This document shows, piece after piece, positions 7,327-16,217 of a stretch of DNA of 36,155 nucleotides. Below the pieces are notes generated by a model. The model was not told the DNA's origin, made no database searches, and worked only from the letters and a program-made list of their open reading frames with translations. The stretch lies in contig JAIERI010000084.1 of NCBI GenBank assembly GCA_019747015.1, positions 1-36,155 of the forward strand, given 5' to 3'. Source of the stretch: Xanthobacteraceae bacterium (GTDB taxonomy: Bacteria > Pseudomonadota > Alphaproteobacteria > Rhizobiales > Xanthobacteraceae). The first letter of the stretch is position 1. The number at the start of each line of letters is the position of its first letter. The position numbers and the translations under genes are program-made.

Positions 7327-10032
7327 ATGTCGACATATCGGTTGAGCAGTCTGCTTTCGCCAAAGTCGGTTGCGCTGGTTGGCGCCAGTCCGCGCAGCGG
7401 ATCCGTCGGCCGGAGCATTCTGAACAATATCCTCGCGGCGCAGTTCAAGGGCGAATTCGGGATCGTCAATCCGCACTATACGGAGATAGAAGGCAGGCTG
7501 ACGGTCGGAGGTCTCGACAAGCTGTCGTTCGTGCCCGAACTCATCATCATCACGGCGCCTGCGCAAAACATCCCCGCCATCATCGCCGATGCGGCAAATC
7601 GCGGTGTCGCGGGCGCCATCATCATCAGTGCCGGGCTGGGGCATGGTGTCGGGTCTCTCGCGGATGCGGCCTGTGATGCCGCCCGTGCCCGCGGGATGAG
7701 ACTTATCGGTCCCAACTGTCTTGGCATATTGATGCCGCGCGTCCATCTGAACGCAAGCTTTGCGGCAAGCATGCCGCGCAGCGGAAATCTGGCGCTGATT
7801 TCACAGTCGGGTGCGATCGTTGCCGGGATGGTGGATTGGGCGGCCCAGGAGGCGGTCGGCTTTTCCGGCATCGTATCCGTCGGCGATCAGCTTGACGTCG
7901 ATATCGCGGACCTTCTCGATTATTTCGCGCTCGATTCGAACACCGAGGCGATTCTCATGTACGTCGAGGCGATCAAGGATGCCCGCAAATTCATGTCCGC
8001 CGCTCGTGTGGCGGCGCGCTCCAAGCCGATCGTCGTCGTCAAATCTGGTCGAATGGCTCAAGGGGCCAAGGCGGCGGCGACGCATACAGGCGCATTGGCA
8101 GGTTCCGACGCGGTCTATGACGCAGCATTTCGCCGAGCGGGCATGTTGCGGGTGTTCGATCTGCGTGAATTGTTCGACAGCGCCAAAACTCTCGGCCATT
8201 TCTCTGCTCCCGAAGGCAAGCGGATGGCCATATTGACGAATGGTGGCGGCATCGGTGTTCTTGCCGTCGATCGTCTGGTTGAGCTTGGCGGCATCCCCGC
8301 GACCATGACGGCATCCGTGCGCGAGCGGCTTGACGCGGTATTGCCGCCAACATGGTCCGGTGGAAACCCGGTCGATATCATCGGCGACGCAGACGCATCG
8401 CGCTACACTGCGGCTCTTGAGGTGCTGCTGGCCGATCCAGAGAACGACGCCATTCTCGTCATGAACGTTCAGACTGCAGTCGCGCCTTCAGCGGATATCG
8501 CGGCCAAGGTCGCCAGGCTCGTGGTTGCCGATCGGAACAAGCGATTGACGCGAAAGCCGGTGCTCACCGTGTGGGTCGGCGCTGATGAAGCTGTTTCAAG
8601 GACGTTCAACGAGGCCTTGATACCCAATTACCCGACGGAAGATGACGCGGCGCGCGGTTTCATGCATCTGGTGCGGCACAGGGAAATCACCGAAGCGCTG
8701 GCCGCCGTTCCCCCCAGTCTGCCGGACAAGTTTATTCCTGACGTCAAAACGGCTCGCCGTCTGGTCGAGAATGTCGTCGCGGAAGGGCGGCAGTGGCTGG
8801 ATCCGATCGAAGTTATGCAACTGTTTGATGCTTATCAGATTCCGATCGTCCGGACTTATGCCGCCGCCAACGCGGAAGAAGCCGCCATGCATGCGGCCTC
8901 CTGCTTCGCGAAGGGTCAGGCGGTCGTTCTCAAGATCTTGTCGCGCGACATTCCTCACAAGTCGGATGTCGGCGGGGTGGTATTGAATCTCACAAACGCC
9001 GATGCCGTTCGCGCGGTCACGGCGGACATCCTTGCGAGGGCCAGGGTGAAGCGTCCGGAGGCCCATCTGTCGGGGGTGATCGTGCAGCCGATGGTTCGCA
9101 AACAGAACGCGCGCGAACTGATCCTCGGCATCGCCGAGGATCCGACCTTCGGCCCCGTCATCGTGTTCGGACGCGGCGGAACAGCCGTGGAGATCATCAA
9201 CGACAAGGCGCTGGCACTGCCGCCGCTCGATCTCAGGCTTGCCAATGAATTGATCGAGCAAACGAGAGTGTCCCGATTGTTGCGCGCCTATCGCGATGTG
9301 CCGGCCGCCAATATCGACGAAGTCGCGCTGACACTGGTCAAGCTGGCGCAGCTCTCCGCCGACCTTCCCGAAGTTCACGAACTGGATATCAATCCGCTAC
9401 TGGCGGATGAGTCCGGCGTGCTGGCCGTCGATGCGCGCGTTGCCGTGAAAAAGCCGGACCGGAAATTCGCCGGCCGCGGCAATTCACGTTTCGCGGTGCG
9501 TCCCTATCCGGTCGAGTGGGAGCGGCATTTCGTCCTCAGAAACGGTCAGGGTGTTTTCACCCGGCCGATCCGTCCTGACGACGAACCGCAAGTTCGGGAT
9601 CTTTTGCAGCATGTCACGCAGCAGGATCTCAGGCTTCGGTTCTTTGCGGCGGTGAAGGAGTTCGGTCATCAGTTCGTCGCGCGGCTGACCCAGCTGGATT
9701 ACGCGCGCGCCATGGCATTCGTGGCCTTCGATGAAGACACGAAGGAAATGATGGGCGTGGTCCGGATCCACTCGGATTCGATTTACGAAAACGGCGAGTA
9801 TGCGGTGCTGTTGAGGTCCGATCTGAAAGGACTGGGTCTGGGCTGGGCTCTGATGGAATTGATTATCGAGTACGCGAAATCGGAGGGCCTGAAACGAATT
9901 TCAGGCCAAGTGCTGCAACAAAACACCGTGATGCTCGATATGTGCAGAAAACTAGGGTTCTCCGTCAAAATGGACGGGGACGAGCCGGATATCTGCAACG
10001 TCACGCTGTCCATTGAGGGGCGCCATGCGTAA
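7327..10032 (+). CDS. ADP-forming acyl/acetate-CoA ligase family protein fused to C-terminal GNAT acetyltransferase (Pat-like)
   Basis: N-terminal CoA-binding and succinyl-CoA ligase-like domains (VALVGASPRSGSVGRSILNNI; LISQSGAIVAGMVDW), ATP-grasp (LKILSRDIPHKSDVGGVVLNL), C-terminal GNAT domain (AVLLRSDLKGLGLGWALMELIIEYAKSEG). Confidence 0.92.
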   Translation: MSTYRLSSLLSPKSVALVGASPRSGSVGRSILNNILAAQFKGEFGIVNPHYTEIEGRLTVGGLDKLSFVPELIIITAPAQNIPAIIADAANRGVAGAIIISAGLGHGVGSLADAACDAARARGMRLIGPNCLGILMPRVHLNASFAASMPRSGNLALISQSGAIVAGMVDWAAQEAVGFSGIVSVGDQLDVDIADLLDYFALDSNTEAILMYVEAIKDARKFMSAARVAARSKPIVVVKSGRMAQGAKAAATHTGALAGSDAVYDAAFRRAGMLRVFDLRELFDSAKTLGHFSAPEGKRMAILTNGGGIGVLAVDRLVELGGIPATMTASVRERLDAVLPPTWSGGNPVDIIGDADASRYTAALEVLLADPENDAILVMNVQTAVAPSADIAAKVARLVVADRNKRLTRKPVLTVWVGADEAVSRTFNEALIPNYPTEDDAARGFMHLVRHREITEALAAVPPSLPDKFIPDVKTARRLVENVVAEGRQWLDPIEVMQLFDAYQIPIVRTYAAANAEEAAMHAASCFAKGQAVVLKILSRDIPHKSDVGGVVLNLTNADAVRAVTADILARARVKRPEAHLSGVIVQPMVRKQNARELILGIAEDPTFGPVIVFGRGGTAVEIINDKALALPPLDLRLANELIEQTRVSRLLRAYRDVPAANIDEVALTLVKLAQLSADLPEVHELDINPLLADESGVLAVDARVAVKKPDRKFAGRGNSRFAVRPYPVEWERHFVLRNGQGVFTRPIRPDDEPQVRDLLQHVTQQDLRLRFFAAVKEFGHQFVARLTQLDYARAMAFVAFDEDTKEMMGVVRIHSDSIYENGEYAVLLRSDLKGLGLGWALMELIIEYAKSEGLKRISGQVLQQNTVMLDMCRKLGFSVKMDGDEPDICNVTLSIEGRHA

Positions 10033-10060
10033 ACGTTGCTCACCTGCGGGGGATATCTTA

Positions 10061-11113
10061 CTAGTGCCGGTGTACGTGATGCATATCCGGCGTGTGGGCG
10101 TGCGTGTGCCTGAGCTTCGCATGGGTATGAACATGTGTGTGAGGCTCGCCGGCCGGATCTTTGTTACTGTGCGCATGCTGATGGTGTTCATCATGCGTGT
10201 GCGAGTGGGTGTGAGTCATCGGCTCATGTAGGTGATCGTGCTCATGGTGTTCAGACAGGTGAAGCCAGATACCGATTGCCATCAAGGCACCTCCCGCGAT
10301 CAGCTGGCCGGTCAACGGATACCCGAGTGCGACGACCGCGACAGCTGCGCCGAAGAAGGGTGCTGCGGAAAAATATGCGCTTGTACGGGCAGCGCCCAAA
10401 TGGCGTAACGCGGCAACAAATAGCGCAAGGCTTACGCCATAGCCGAGAAAGCCAACCACAAGAGCGATGAATAATGACGGGATGGCCGGGAGCGATCCGC
10501 CAGCCCAAAGACCGAGCGCGATGTTGACAGGACCTGCGATCATTCCCTTCAATTCAACAACCTGCAAAGGGTCGGCCAGCGACACCTTGCGCATCAGGTT
10601 GTTGTCGAGACCCCAGGCGATGCAAGCGCCCGCTATTGCAAGTGGCCCCAGCGCACCTTGTAACGAAGGTGATCCCGTCCAGGCGAGTATCGCGGCTCCC
10701 AGCACAAGACTCGCCATTCCAAGCGCAATTCTGCGGTCGAAGTTTTCGTGAAAGACGAACCAGGCGATTAGCGCTGTTGCCGCTCCCTCAAGTGTCAGCA
10801 ATAACGACGCTGTCGCGCCATCCGTCTTCGCAAGACCAAGCATCAGCAGCATGGGACCGGCAATGCCACCGGCGGCAATCGCCCCAGTAAGCCATGGCAT
10901 GTCTTTCCTGCTCAACCGCGCTTCGCGGATATCTGAACTTGCCCCTGAACCAACCCGCCGCAGAATGGCGGCGCCAAATCCGGCACCGCAATAGAGCAGG
11001 CCGGCGAGCACGACCGGATCGACGGCGCCAAGCAGCACTTTTGCGGCGGGCGTCGAAATGCCGAACAATGCAGCCGAAATAAGCGCGTAGATGATTGCCG
11101 CTCTGTTCATCAT
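10061..11113 (-). CDS. DMT/EamA-family transporter with His-rich C-terminal tail
   Basis: Ten-TM EamA-type sequence (MNRAAIIYALISAALFGISTPAAKVLLG...), ending HLSEHHEHDHLHEPMTHTHSHTHDEHHQHAHS...HTHVHTHAKLRHTHAHTPDMHHVHRH. ORF extends to 11206, but the start is more likely at the MMNRA methionines. Confidence 0.88.
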   Translation of the reverse strand: MMNRAAIIYALISAALFGISTPAAKVLLGAVDPVVLAGLLYCGAGFGAAILRRVGSGASSDIREARLSRKDMPWLTGAIAAGGIAGPMLLMLGLAKTDGATASLLLTLEGAATALIAWFVFHENFDRRIALGMASLVLGAAILAWTGSPSLQGALGPLAIAGACIAWGLDNNLMRKVSLADPLQVVELKGMIAGPVNIALGLWAGGSLPAIPSLFIALVVGFLGYGVSLALFVAALRHLGAARTSAYFSAAPFFGAAVAVVALGYPLTGQLIAGGALMAIGIWLHLSEHHEHDHLHEPMTHTHSHTHDEHHQHAHSNKDPAGEPHTHVHTHAKLRHTHAHTPDMHHVHRH

Positions 11114-11321
11114 ATCGAAGTGTACATTCTGTTCGACGAGAGAGCCACCATAGTCTGAACGCATCAAAAGAATCTGAGTGGGCTCCGCGCAAACGCGCCG
11201 CAACAATCTGCTTGCAGGTGAGTCCGAAAACGAAAAGGATGCCGTCCTTGATGAGCCGACTTTGGAAATTTCATTTTGGTTGGAGCTGCGGCTCGGGCAA
11301 CAACGATAGGGATTTCTTTAA

Positions 11322-11966
11322 ATGATCCATACATCGATACCTATGACGGTGCTTTTCACAGCGGCTGCGGCAGCCGTTGCCGCCACGGTCATTCCGGCGT
11401 TCTCGCAGCAGCCGACGGATGAGCAACGCAGCGTGATCCGTTCGGAGTGCCGCTCGGATTACATGGCGCATTGCTCCAGTGTTCCGCCAGGCGGTTTGGC
11501 GTCGCTGCAATGCCTGCAAAAAAATATGGCGAGCCTCTCGGCATCCTGCCAGCGCGCGGTGAGTGCCGTCGAACCCCCGGCCGCCGCGCCCAAAGCCGAG
11601 ACTGCTCCGCCTCCCTCAGCGCCGGCACCGGCAAAAACCACAGCGCCTGCTCCATCCGATGCACCCGCTGCTCCCAAGGCGGCAGCGAGCCCGCCGGCTA
11701 AAAAACCAGTCAACACAGGGGGTGCTCCGGCGGCGGTGGCCGTCAGTCCCGCACCGGTTGTTGCGCCGGCGCCCGTGCTGATCTTGCGGCCAATGCGGCC
11801 GCGCGAAGAGTTAATGGTCTTGAGGTCGGCCTGCGGTGGAGATGTCCGCATGCTTTGCGGGGCAGTGCCACCCGGCGGTGGTCGCATCGTACAATGTCTG
11901 GCTTCGCAGGCGGCTTCGCTTTCGCCCGGATGTAAGGACGTTCTGTCGCAATTCGCCGCGCAGTGA
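11322..11966 (+). CDS. secreted cysteine-rich-repeat protein (two GLG1/FGFR-type Cys-rich repeats with a Pro/Ala linker)
   Basis: Signal-peptide-like N-terminus; repeat 1 VIRSECRSDYMAHCSSVPPGGLASLQCLQKNMASLSASCQRAV; repeat 2 VLRSACGGDVRMLCGAVPPGGGRIVQCLASQAASLSPGCKDVL; low-complexity P/A/K linker. Confidence 0.82.
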   Translation: MIHTSIPMTVLFTAAAAAVAATVIPAFSQQPTDEQRSVIRSECRSDYMAHCSSVPPGGLASLQCLQKNMASLSASCQRAVSAVEPPAAAPKAETAPPPSAPAPAKTTAPAPSDAPAAPKAAASPPAKKPVNTGGAPAAVAVSPAPVVAPAPVLILRPMRPREELMVLRSACGGDVRMLCGAVPPGGGRIVQCLASQAASLSPGCKDVLSQFAAQ

Positions 11967-11967
11967 G

Positions 11968-13314
11968 TTACTGGGACGTCTGCTTTCTGAGATCCGTGAC
12001 GTCCTGCGCCGTAATCTGCGATCCCTTGCTGCCGAAACGCGCGGTGACGTAATTCGCCACTGCTGCGATCTCGGTGTCGGAATGCGTGCTGCCGAAAGAG
12101 GGCATTGAAAGTGCGCCTGGTGGGGTGTGCCGCTTGTTGCCCGAAATCACGATTTGCGCGACGTTTGTCGCGCTTGGATCGTTGACGGCCCGCGCCCCCG
12201 TCAGCGTGGCAAGCGGTGAAATTCCGCTCTCGCCACTCCAGCCATGGCAACTGACGCAGGAGCCTTCGAATACCATCTTGCCGAGCGCATCCGATGTGCC
12301 TCCGCCATCTTTGTGCGACACGGGCGCCGGCGGCGCAAGTGTCGCCGGATCGTTTGAAGCGATCGCCGGCACGGTGCGCAAATAGACCACCAGCGCACGA
12401 ATATCCTCGGGGGCGATTTTGCTAAAGCTATGATCCACCGCTTCGCCCATCGGGCCCGAGGCGGTGCCGTGACCGGGGGCGCGTCCGATTGAGAGGTAAG
12501 AGACGAGGTCGTCGTTGCTCCAAGCGCCGACGCCGGCGTCCTTGTCAGACGAGATATTGTAGGCGCGCCATCCCGCCGTCAACGCGCCGCCGAATTTCTT
12601 GCGGTTGTCGATCGCAAACGCAAGATTGCGTGGTGTGTGGCAGTCTCCGCAATGTGCCAGCGCCTCGGCGATATAAGCGCCCCTGTTCCAGTCCGGGCTC
12701 TGTGCCGTGTTGGGCGCAAAGCGCGTATCGGCATTGAACAACACCGACCAGAACGCCATCCCCCAACGCTGATTGAAAGGAAAAGCGAGCGTATTCTCCG
12801 GTGTCTGCGCGCGAACCGGAGGAAGGCTGAACAGATAGGCCTTGATCGCCAGCGCATCCGCATCGCTCATGTAGGTATACGAGGTATACGGCATTGCTGG
12901 ATAAAGCCGCTGACCGTCGCGGCGAATGCCCCGGTGCATCGCATTCAGGAAATCCTGATCACTGTAATTGCCGATCCCAGTATCTTTGTCTGGCGTGATA
13001 TTGGTCGAGTACAGCGTGCCGAAGGGCAGCTTGAAGGGAAAGCCTCCGGTATATTCCTTGCCGCCCTGCGAGGTATGGCAAACCATACAGTCCGCCGCAC
13101 GGGCAAGATATTCCCCGCGCTCCACGAGGCTCGCCTGTGCGAGACTCACCGGAACGCCGGTTGGATCGGCGCTGCGGTAATCCGCCAGTGCAACTTTCGG
13201 TCCGTCTGCGAACGCCATCGGACCCGGACCCCGGATGTACCAAGCGGTCCCGGCCACAGCGATCGCTGCGAGTGCGACAACGCTCGCGAGAATGCGACGG
13301 CCAATCGCGGTCAT
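11968..13314 (-). CDS. tri-heme membrane-anchored cytochrome c (alcohol/aldehyde dehydrogenase cytochrome subunit type)
   Basis: Three CxxCH motifs: CMVCH, CGDCH, CVSCH; N-terminal TM; start overlaps the upstream Mo-hydroxylase stop by 4 nt. Confidence 0.92.
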   Translation of the reverse strand: MTAIGRRILASVVALAAIAVAGTAWYIRGPGPMAFADGPKVALADYRSADPTGVPVSLAQASLVERGEYLARAADCMVCHTSQGGKEYTGGFPFKLPFGTLYSTNITPDKDTGIGNYSDQDFLNAMHRGIRRDGQRLYPAMPYTSYTYMSDADALAIKAYLFSLPPVRAQTPENTLAFPFNQRWGMAFWSVLFNADTRFAPNTAQSPDWNRGAYIAEALAHCGDCHTPRNLAFAIDNRKKFGGALTAGWRAYNISSDKDAGVGAWSNDDLVSYLSIGRAPGHGTASGPMGEAVDHSFSKIAPEDIRALVVYLRTVPAIASNDPATLAPPAPVSHKDGGGTSDALGKMVFEGSCVSCHGWSGESGISPLATLTGARAVNDPSATNVAQIVISGNKRHTPPGALSMPSFGSTHSDTEIAAVANYVTARFGSKGSQITAQDVTDLRKQTSQ

Positions 13315-15491
13315 GGTTTTTTCCCCACGGCGATCAGGTTGCGGTCGATGGGAAGTCTTCGCAGCGCGACGCCCGTCGCCGCATAAATTGCGTTGCGCAA
13401 CGCCGGCGGTCCACCGATTACGCCGGTCTCGCCGATTCCGCCCGGCGCCTCACCGCTTTTGACGACATGAACGTCAATCCTTGGCACCTGATCGATACGC
13501 AGCATGCGGTAATCGTGGAAATTGGATTGCTGGACCCGCCCCTTGTCGATGGTGATTTCGCCATACAGCGCGGCGGTCAGGCCGAAAATCAGCCCGCCTT
13601 CCAGTTGCGCAATGATTGTGTCGGGATTGACGGCTATGCCGGTATCCACCACCGAGGTGACGCGGCGCAGATGCACTTCGCCATGGTCATCGACTTCAGC
13701 TTCGACAACGGTGGCGATTGAGGTGTCGAAAGTGGGCTGCAGGCTAACGCCGCGTCCGACGCGCGGGGGTAACGGCTGACCCCAATCGGATTTCTCTGCC
13801 ACGAGGTCCAATACCGCCTTCATGCGAGGCGTTTTTCCGAGCATGTCGCGGCGGAAGGCGATCGGATCCTTACCAGCTTTGCGCGCCAGTTCGTCCATGA
13901 AACATTCGATCGCGAACACGTTGTTGTTCGGGCCGACTCCACGCCAGAATCCTGTCGGCACAGCAGGCGGTTCGGCGCGAGCAAATTCAACGTGGATGCT
14001 CGGAATATCGTACGGCATATCGATTGCACTATCGACTCCGTCAATGTCGACACCTTTCTGGTAGCCGGCCGGAAACCAGCGCGCCATCACCGACGATCCT
14101 GTGACTCGGTATTTCCAGCCGACGATCTTGCCGTCCGAGAGCGTTGCGGCAATCGTATCGCGATAGACCGGGCGATAGATGTCATGCCGAATGTCTTCTT
14201 CGCGAGTCCATACGACCTTCACCGGGCCATCGACATGCTTTGCGATGCGAACCGCCGCGACCACCATGTCTGGCTCAAGCCGGCGGCCGAAGCCACCACC
14301 GATCAGATGGTTATTTACGATGACTTTCTCGACAGAAAGTCCGGCGGCTTTCGCCGCCTCTGACTGCACGCGCGTCATGATCTGAGTGCCGGTCCAGATT
14401 TCGCAAGAGTCCGGCTTGAGATCGACCGTGCAGTTCAGCGGTTCCATTGTCGCATGAGCCAGGAACGGAACTTCGAAGAAGGCTTCATATTTTTCACCGG
14501 TCGCAAGGCTCTTTGCGATGTCGCCGGTGGATTTGGCGACGCCGCCATCCTTTTCGCTGGCCGCGCGCAAATTATCCCAGATGTCTTTCGAACTGACGTT
14601 CGCATTCGGACCTTCGTCCCATGTCACGACGACCGCATCGAGACCTTGCTTCGCTGCCCACATGTCATCGCCAACCACCGCGACCAAATCATCCAGCACG
14701 ACAACCTTCTGAACGCCGGGGATTTTGCTGGCGGCGATGCCATCGACCTTGGCGATCTTGCCACCGAAAACCGGACACTGCATCAGAGTCGCGAATTTCA
14801 TGCCCGGAAGCATGGCGTCGATACCGTACACAACTTTTCCGTTGGTCTTGTCGGGCGTATCGAGACGTTTCAGCGGCTTGCCGATCAGTGTGAAATCCTT
14901 GGGATCCTTGAGCGCGACGTCCTTCGGCGGCGTCAACCTTTGCGCAGCGTCGACAAGATCGCCGTAGGCCAATGAGCGGCCGGTATCCTTGTGCGATACA
15001 ATACTGTTCGATGTCGTGCAGCTTGCCGGCTCGACCTGCCATTGTTCGGCGGCCGCTTGTACGAGCATTGCACGCGCTGTTGCGCCCGCACTGCGCAGCG
15101 GTTTCCAGAACGCACGAATGGAGTTCGAATTGCCCGTGGCCTGAATACCGAAAAGAGGGTTGCCGTAAAGCTTGTCACTGGGCGGCGCGTGTTCAAATGC
15201 GACTTGCGAGAAATCGGCATCGAGTTCTTCGGCCATCATCATCGCCAATGATGTGTAGACACCCTGCCCCATTTCAACCTGGGCCATGACAACTGTCGTC
15301 TTGCCGGTTTTATCGATGCGGAGGAAGGCATTGGGTGCAAACTTGCCGTCGGTCGAGTCCGGCGGCTGCACCGGCTCATTTACAAAAGCCTTGGCGGGTA
15401 AATGGAAGGCCAGCAAAAATCCGCTTGCAAGTCCGCCGGTCAGCACGTCGCGGCGTGCAGGTCCGCGAGACATTTTGTCTGCAACTGACAT
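13311..15491 (-). CDS. xanthine dehydrogenase-family molybdopterin-binding subunit (isoquinoline 1-oxidoreductase beta-type)
   Basis: Tat-like N-terminus (RGPARRDVLTGGLASGFLLAF), QVEMGQGVYTSLAMMMAEEL, GIGETGVIGGPPALRNAI; IorB-like architecture. Confidence 0.9.
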   Translation of the reverse strand: MSVADKMSRGPARRDVLTGGLASGFLLAFHLPAKAFVNEPVQPPDSTDGKFAPNAFLRIDKTGKTTVVMAQVEMGQGVYTSLAMMMAEELDADFSQVAFEHAPPSDKLYGNPLFGIQATGNSNSIRAFWKPLRSAGATARAMLVQAAAEQWQVEPASCTTSNSIVSHKDTGRSLAYGDLVDAAQRLTPPKDVALKDPKDFTLIGKPLKRLDTPDKTNGKVVYGIDAMLPGMKFATLMQCPVFGGKIAKVDGIAASKIPGVQKVVVLDDLVAVVGDDMWAAKQGLDAVVVTWDEGPNANVSSKDIWDNLRAASEKDGGVAKSTGDIAKSLATGEKYEAFFEVPFLAHATMEPLNCTVDLKPDSCEIWTGTQIMTRVQSEAAKAAGLSVEKVIVNNHLIGGGFGRRLEPDMVVAAVRIAKHVDGPVKVVWTREEDIRHDIYRPVYRDTIAATLSDGKIVGWKYRVTGSSVMARWFPAGYQKGVDIDGVDSAIDMPYDIPSIHVEFARAEPPAVPTGFWRGVGPNNNVFAIECFMDELARKAGKDPIAFRRDMLGKTPRMKAVLDLVAEKSDWGQPLPPRVGRGVSLQPTFDTSIATVVEAEVDDHGEVHLRRVTSVVDTGIAVNPDTIIAQLEGGLIFGLTAALYGEITIDKGRVQQSNFHDYRMLRIDQVPRIDVHVVKSGEAPGGIGETGVIGGPPALRNAIYAATGVALRRLPIDRNLIAVGKKP

Positions 15492-15502
15492 GGCGGCGCC
15501 TC

Positions 15503-15964
15503 CTACGATTGCCGCTGCGAGGCGGCCTGTTTGATCGCGGCCCGGATGCGTACATAGGTGCCACAGCGGCAGATATTTCCCGCCATCGCGGCATCGATAT
15601 CGGAATCATCCGGTCGGGGTGTCGTCGCGAGCAAAGCCGCTGCCGACATGATCTGGCCCGACTGGCAATAGCCACACTGGATCACTTCCAGATCGAGCCA
15701 TACCTTCTGCACCTTCGCGCCGACCGCCGTGGCGCCGACGCCTTCGATCGTCGTGATCGTGCGATTGCTGATTGCCCCGACGGGCAGCACGCATGAGCGT
15801 ATCGGCTTGCCGTCGATATGCACTGTGCAGGCGCCGCATTGAGCTATGCCGCAGCCGAACTTGGTGCCGGTCATTCCCAGCACGTCGCGCAGCACCCAAA
15901 GCAAAGGCATGTCGTCAGGAACGTCGACCTTATAGGTCGACCCATTGATAAGAAGGTTCGCCAT
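15503..15964 (-). CDS. (2Fe-2S)-binding small subunit (isoquinoline 1-oxidoreductase alpha-type)
   Basis: [26 protein letters not shown] and [10 protein letters not shown] ... [15 protein letters not shown] cluster motifs. Confidence 0.93.
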   Translation of the reverse strand: MANLLINGSTYKVDVPDDMPLLWVLRDVLGMTGTKFGCGIAQCGACTVHIDGKPIRSCVLPVGAISNRTITTIEGVGATAVGAKVQKVWLDLEVIQCGYCQSGQIMSAAALLATTPRPDDSDIDAAMAGNICRCGTYVRIRAAIKQAASQRQS

Positions 15965-16097
15965 CGCGGACTCCGTGACGCCGCTTCCATCGAGGCAGGC
16001 ACCGTATCAATTATACGCTCTATTCAACTCCTTCAGATGAAAACTGTCCATACATCTGTATTTACCTGTTCTGGCATGCCACGGCGCGACTCGGAAA

Positions 16098-16122
16098 GGA
16101 ACGTTTCATCGTCTATTCCGTT
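16098..16122 (+). promoter_or_regulatory. EcfG (sigma general stress response) promoter GGAAC-N16-CGTT
   Basis: GGAAC at 16098-16102, 16-nt spacer, CGTT at 16119-16122; upstream of the MFS gene starting at 16218. Confidence 0.75.
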
Positions 16123-16128
16123 GTTATT

Positions 16129-16153
16129 CCTCAAAAGACAGAGTTGTTTGAGG
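16129..16153 (+). repeat. 5'-leader hairpin CCTCAAA-N11-TTTGAGG
   Basis: Perfect 7-bp inverted repeat beginning about where the EcfG-dependent transcript should start. Confidence 0.5.
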
Positions 16154-16217
16154 AGCAAAGGCTTCGGCATGTTTCCGGGGTTCTTTGGGCGTTCGTAAGT
16201 AAGGAGAGGACGGCGGA

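Noticed and set aside
8596-9378. 260-aa minus ORF within the acyl-CoA ligase gene
   Set aside because: Antisense to a strongly conserved ATP-grasp region; no family resemblance.
10013-10231. + strand ORF and apparent CAC/CAT-rich DNA repeat
   Set aside because: The repetitiveness is explained by His codons of the DMT transporter tail on the minus strand, not an independent repeat or CRISPR.
11459-12250. 263-aa minus ORF spanning the Cys-rich gene and cytochrome 3' end
   Set aside because: Overlaps two well-supported genes; composition is low complexity mirrored from the P/A linker.
12637-13386. 249-aa + ORF over the cytochrome c gene
   Set aside because: Antisense to a gene with three CxxCH motifs.
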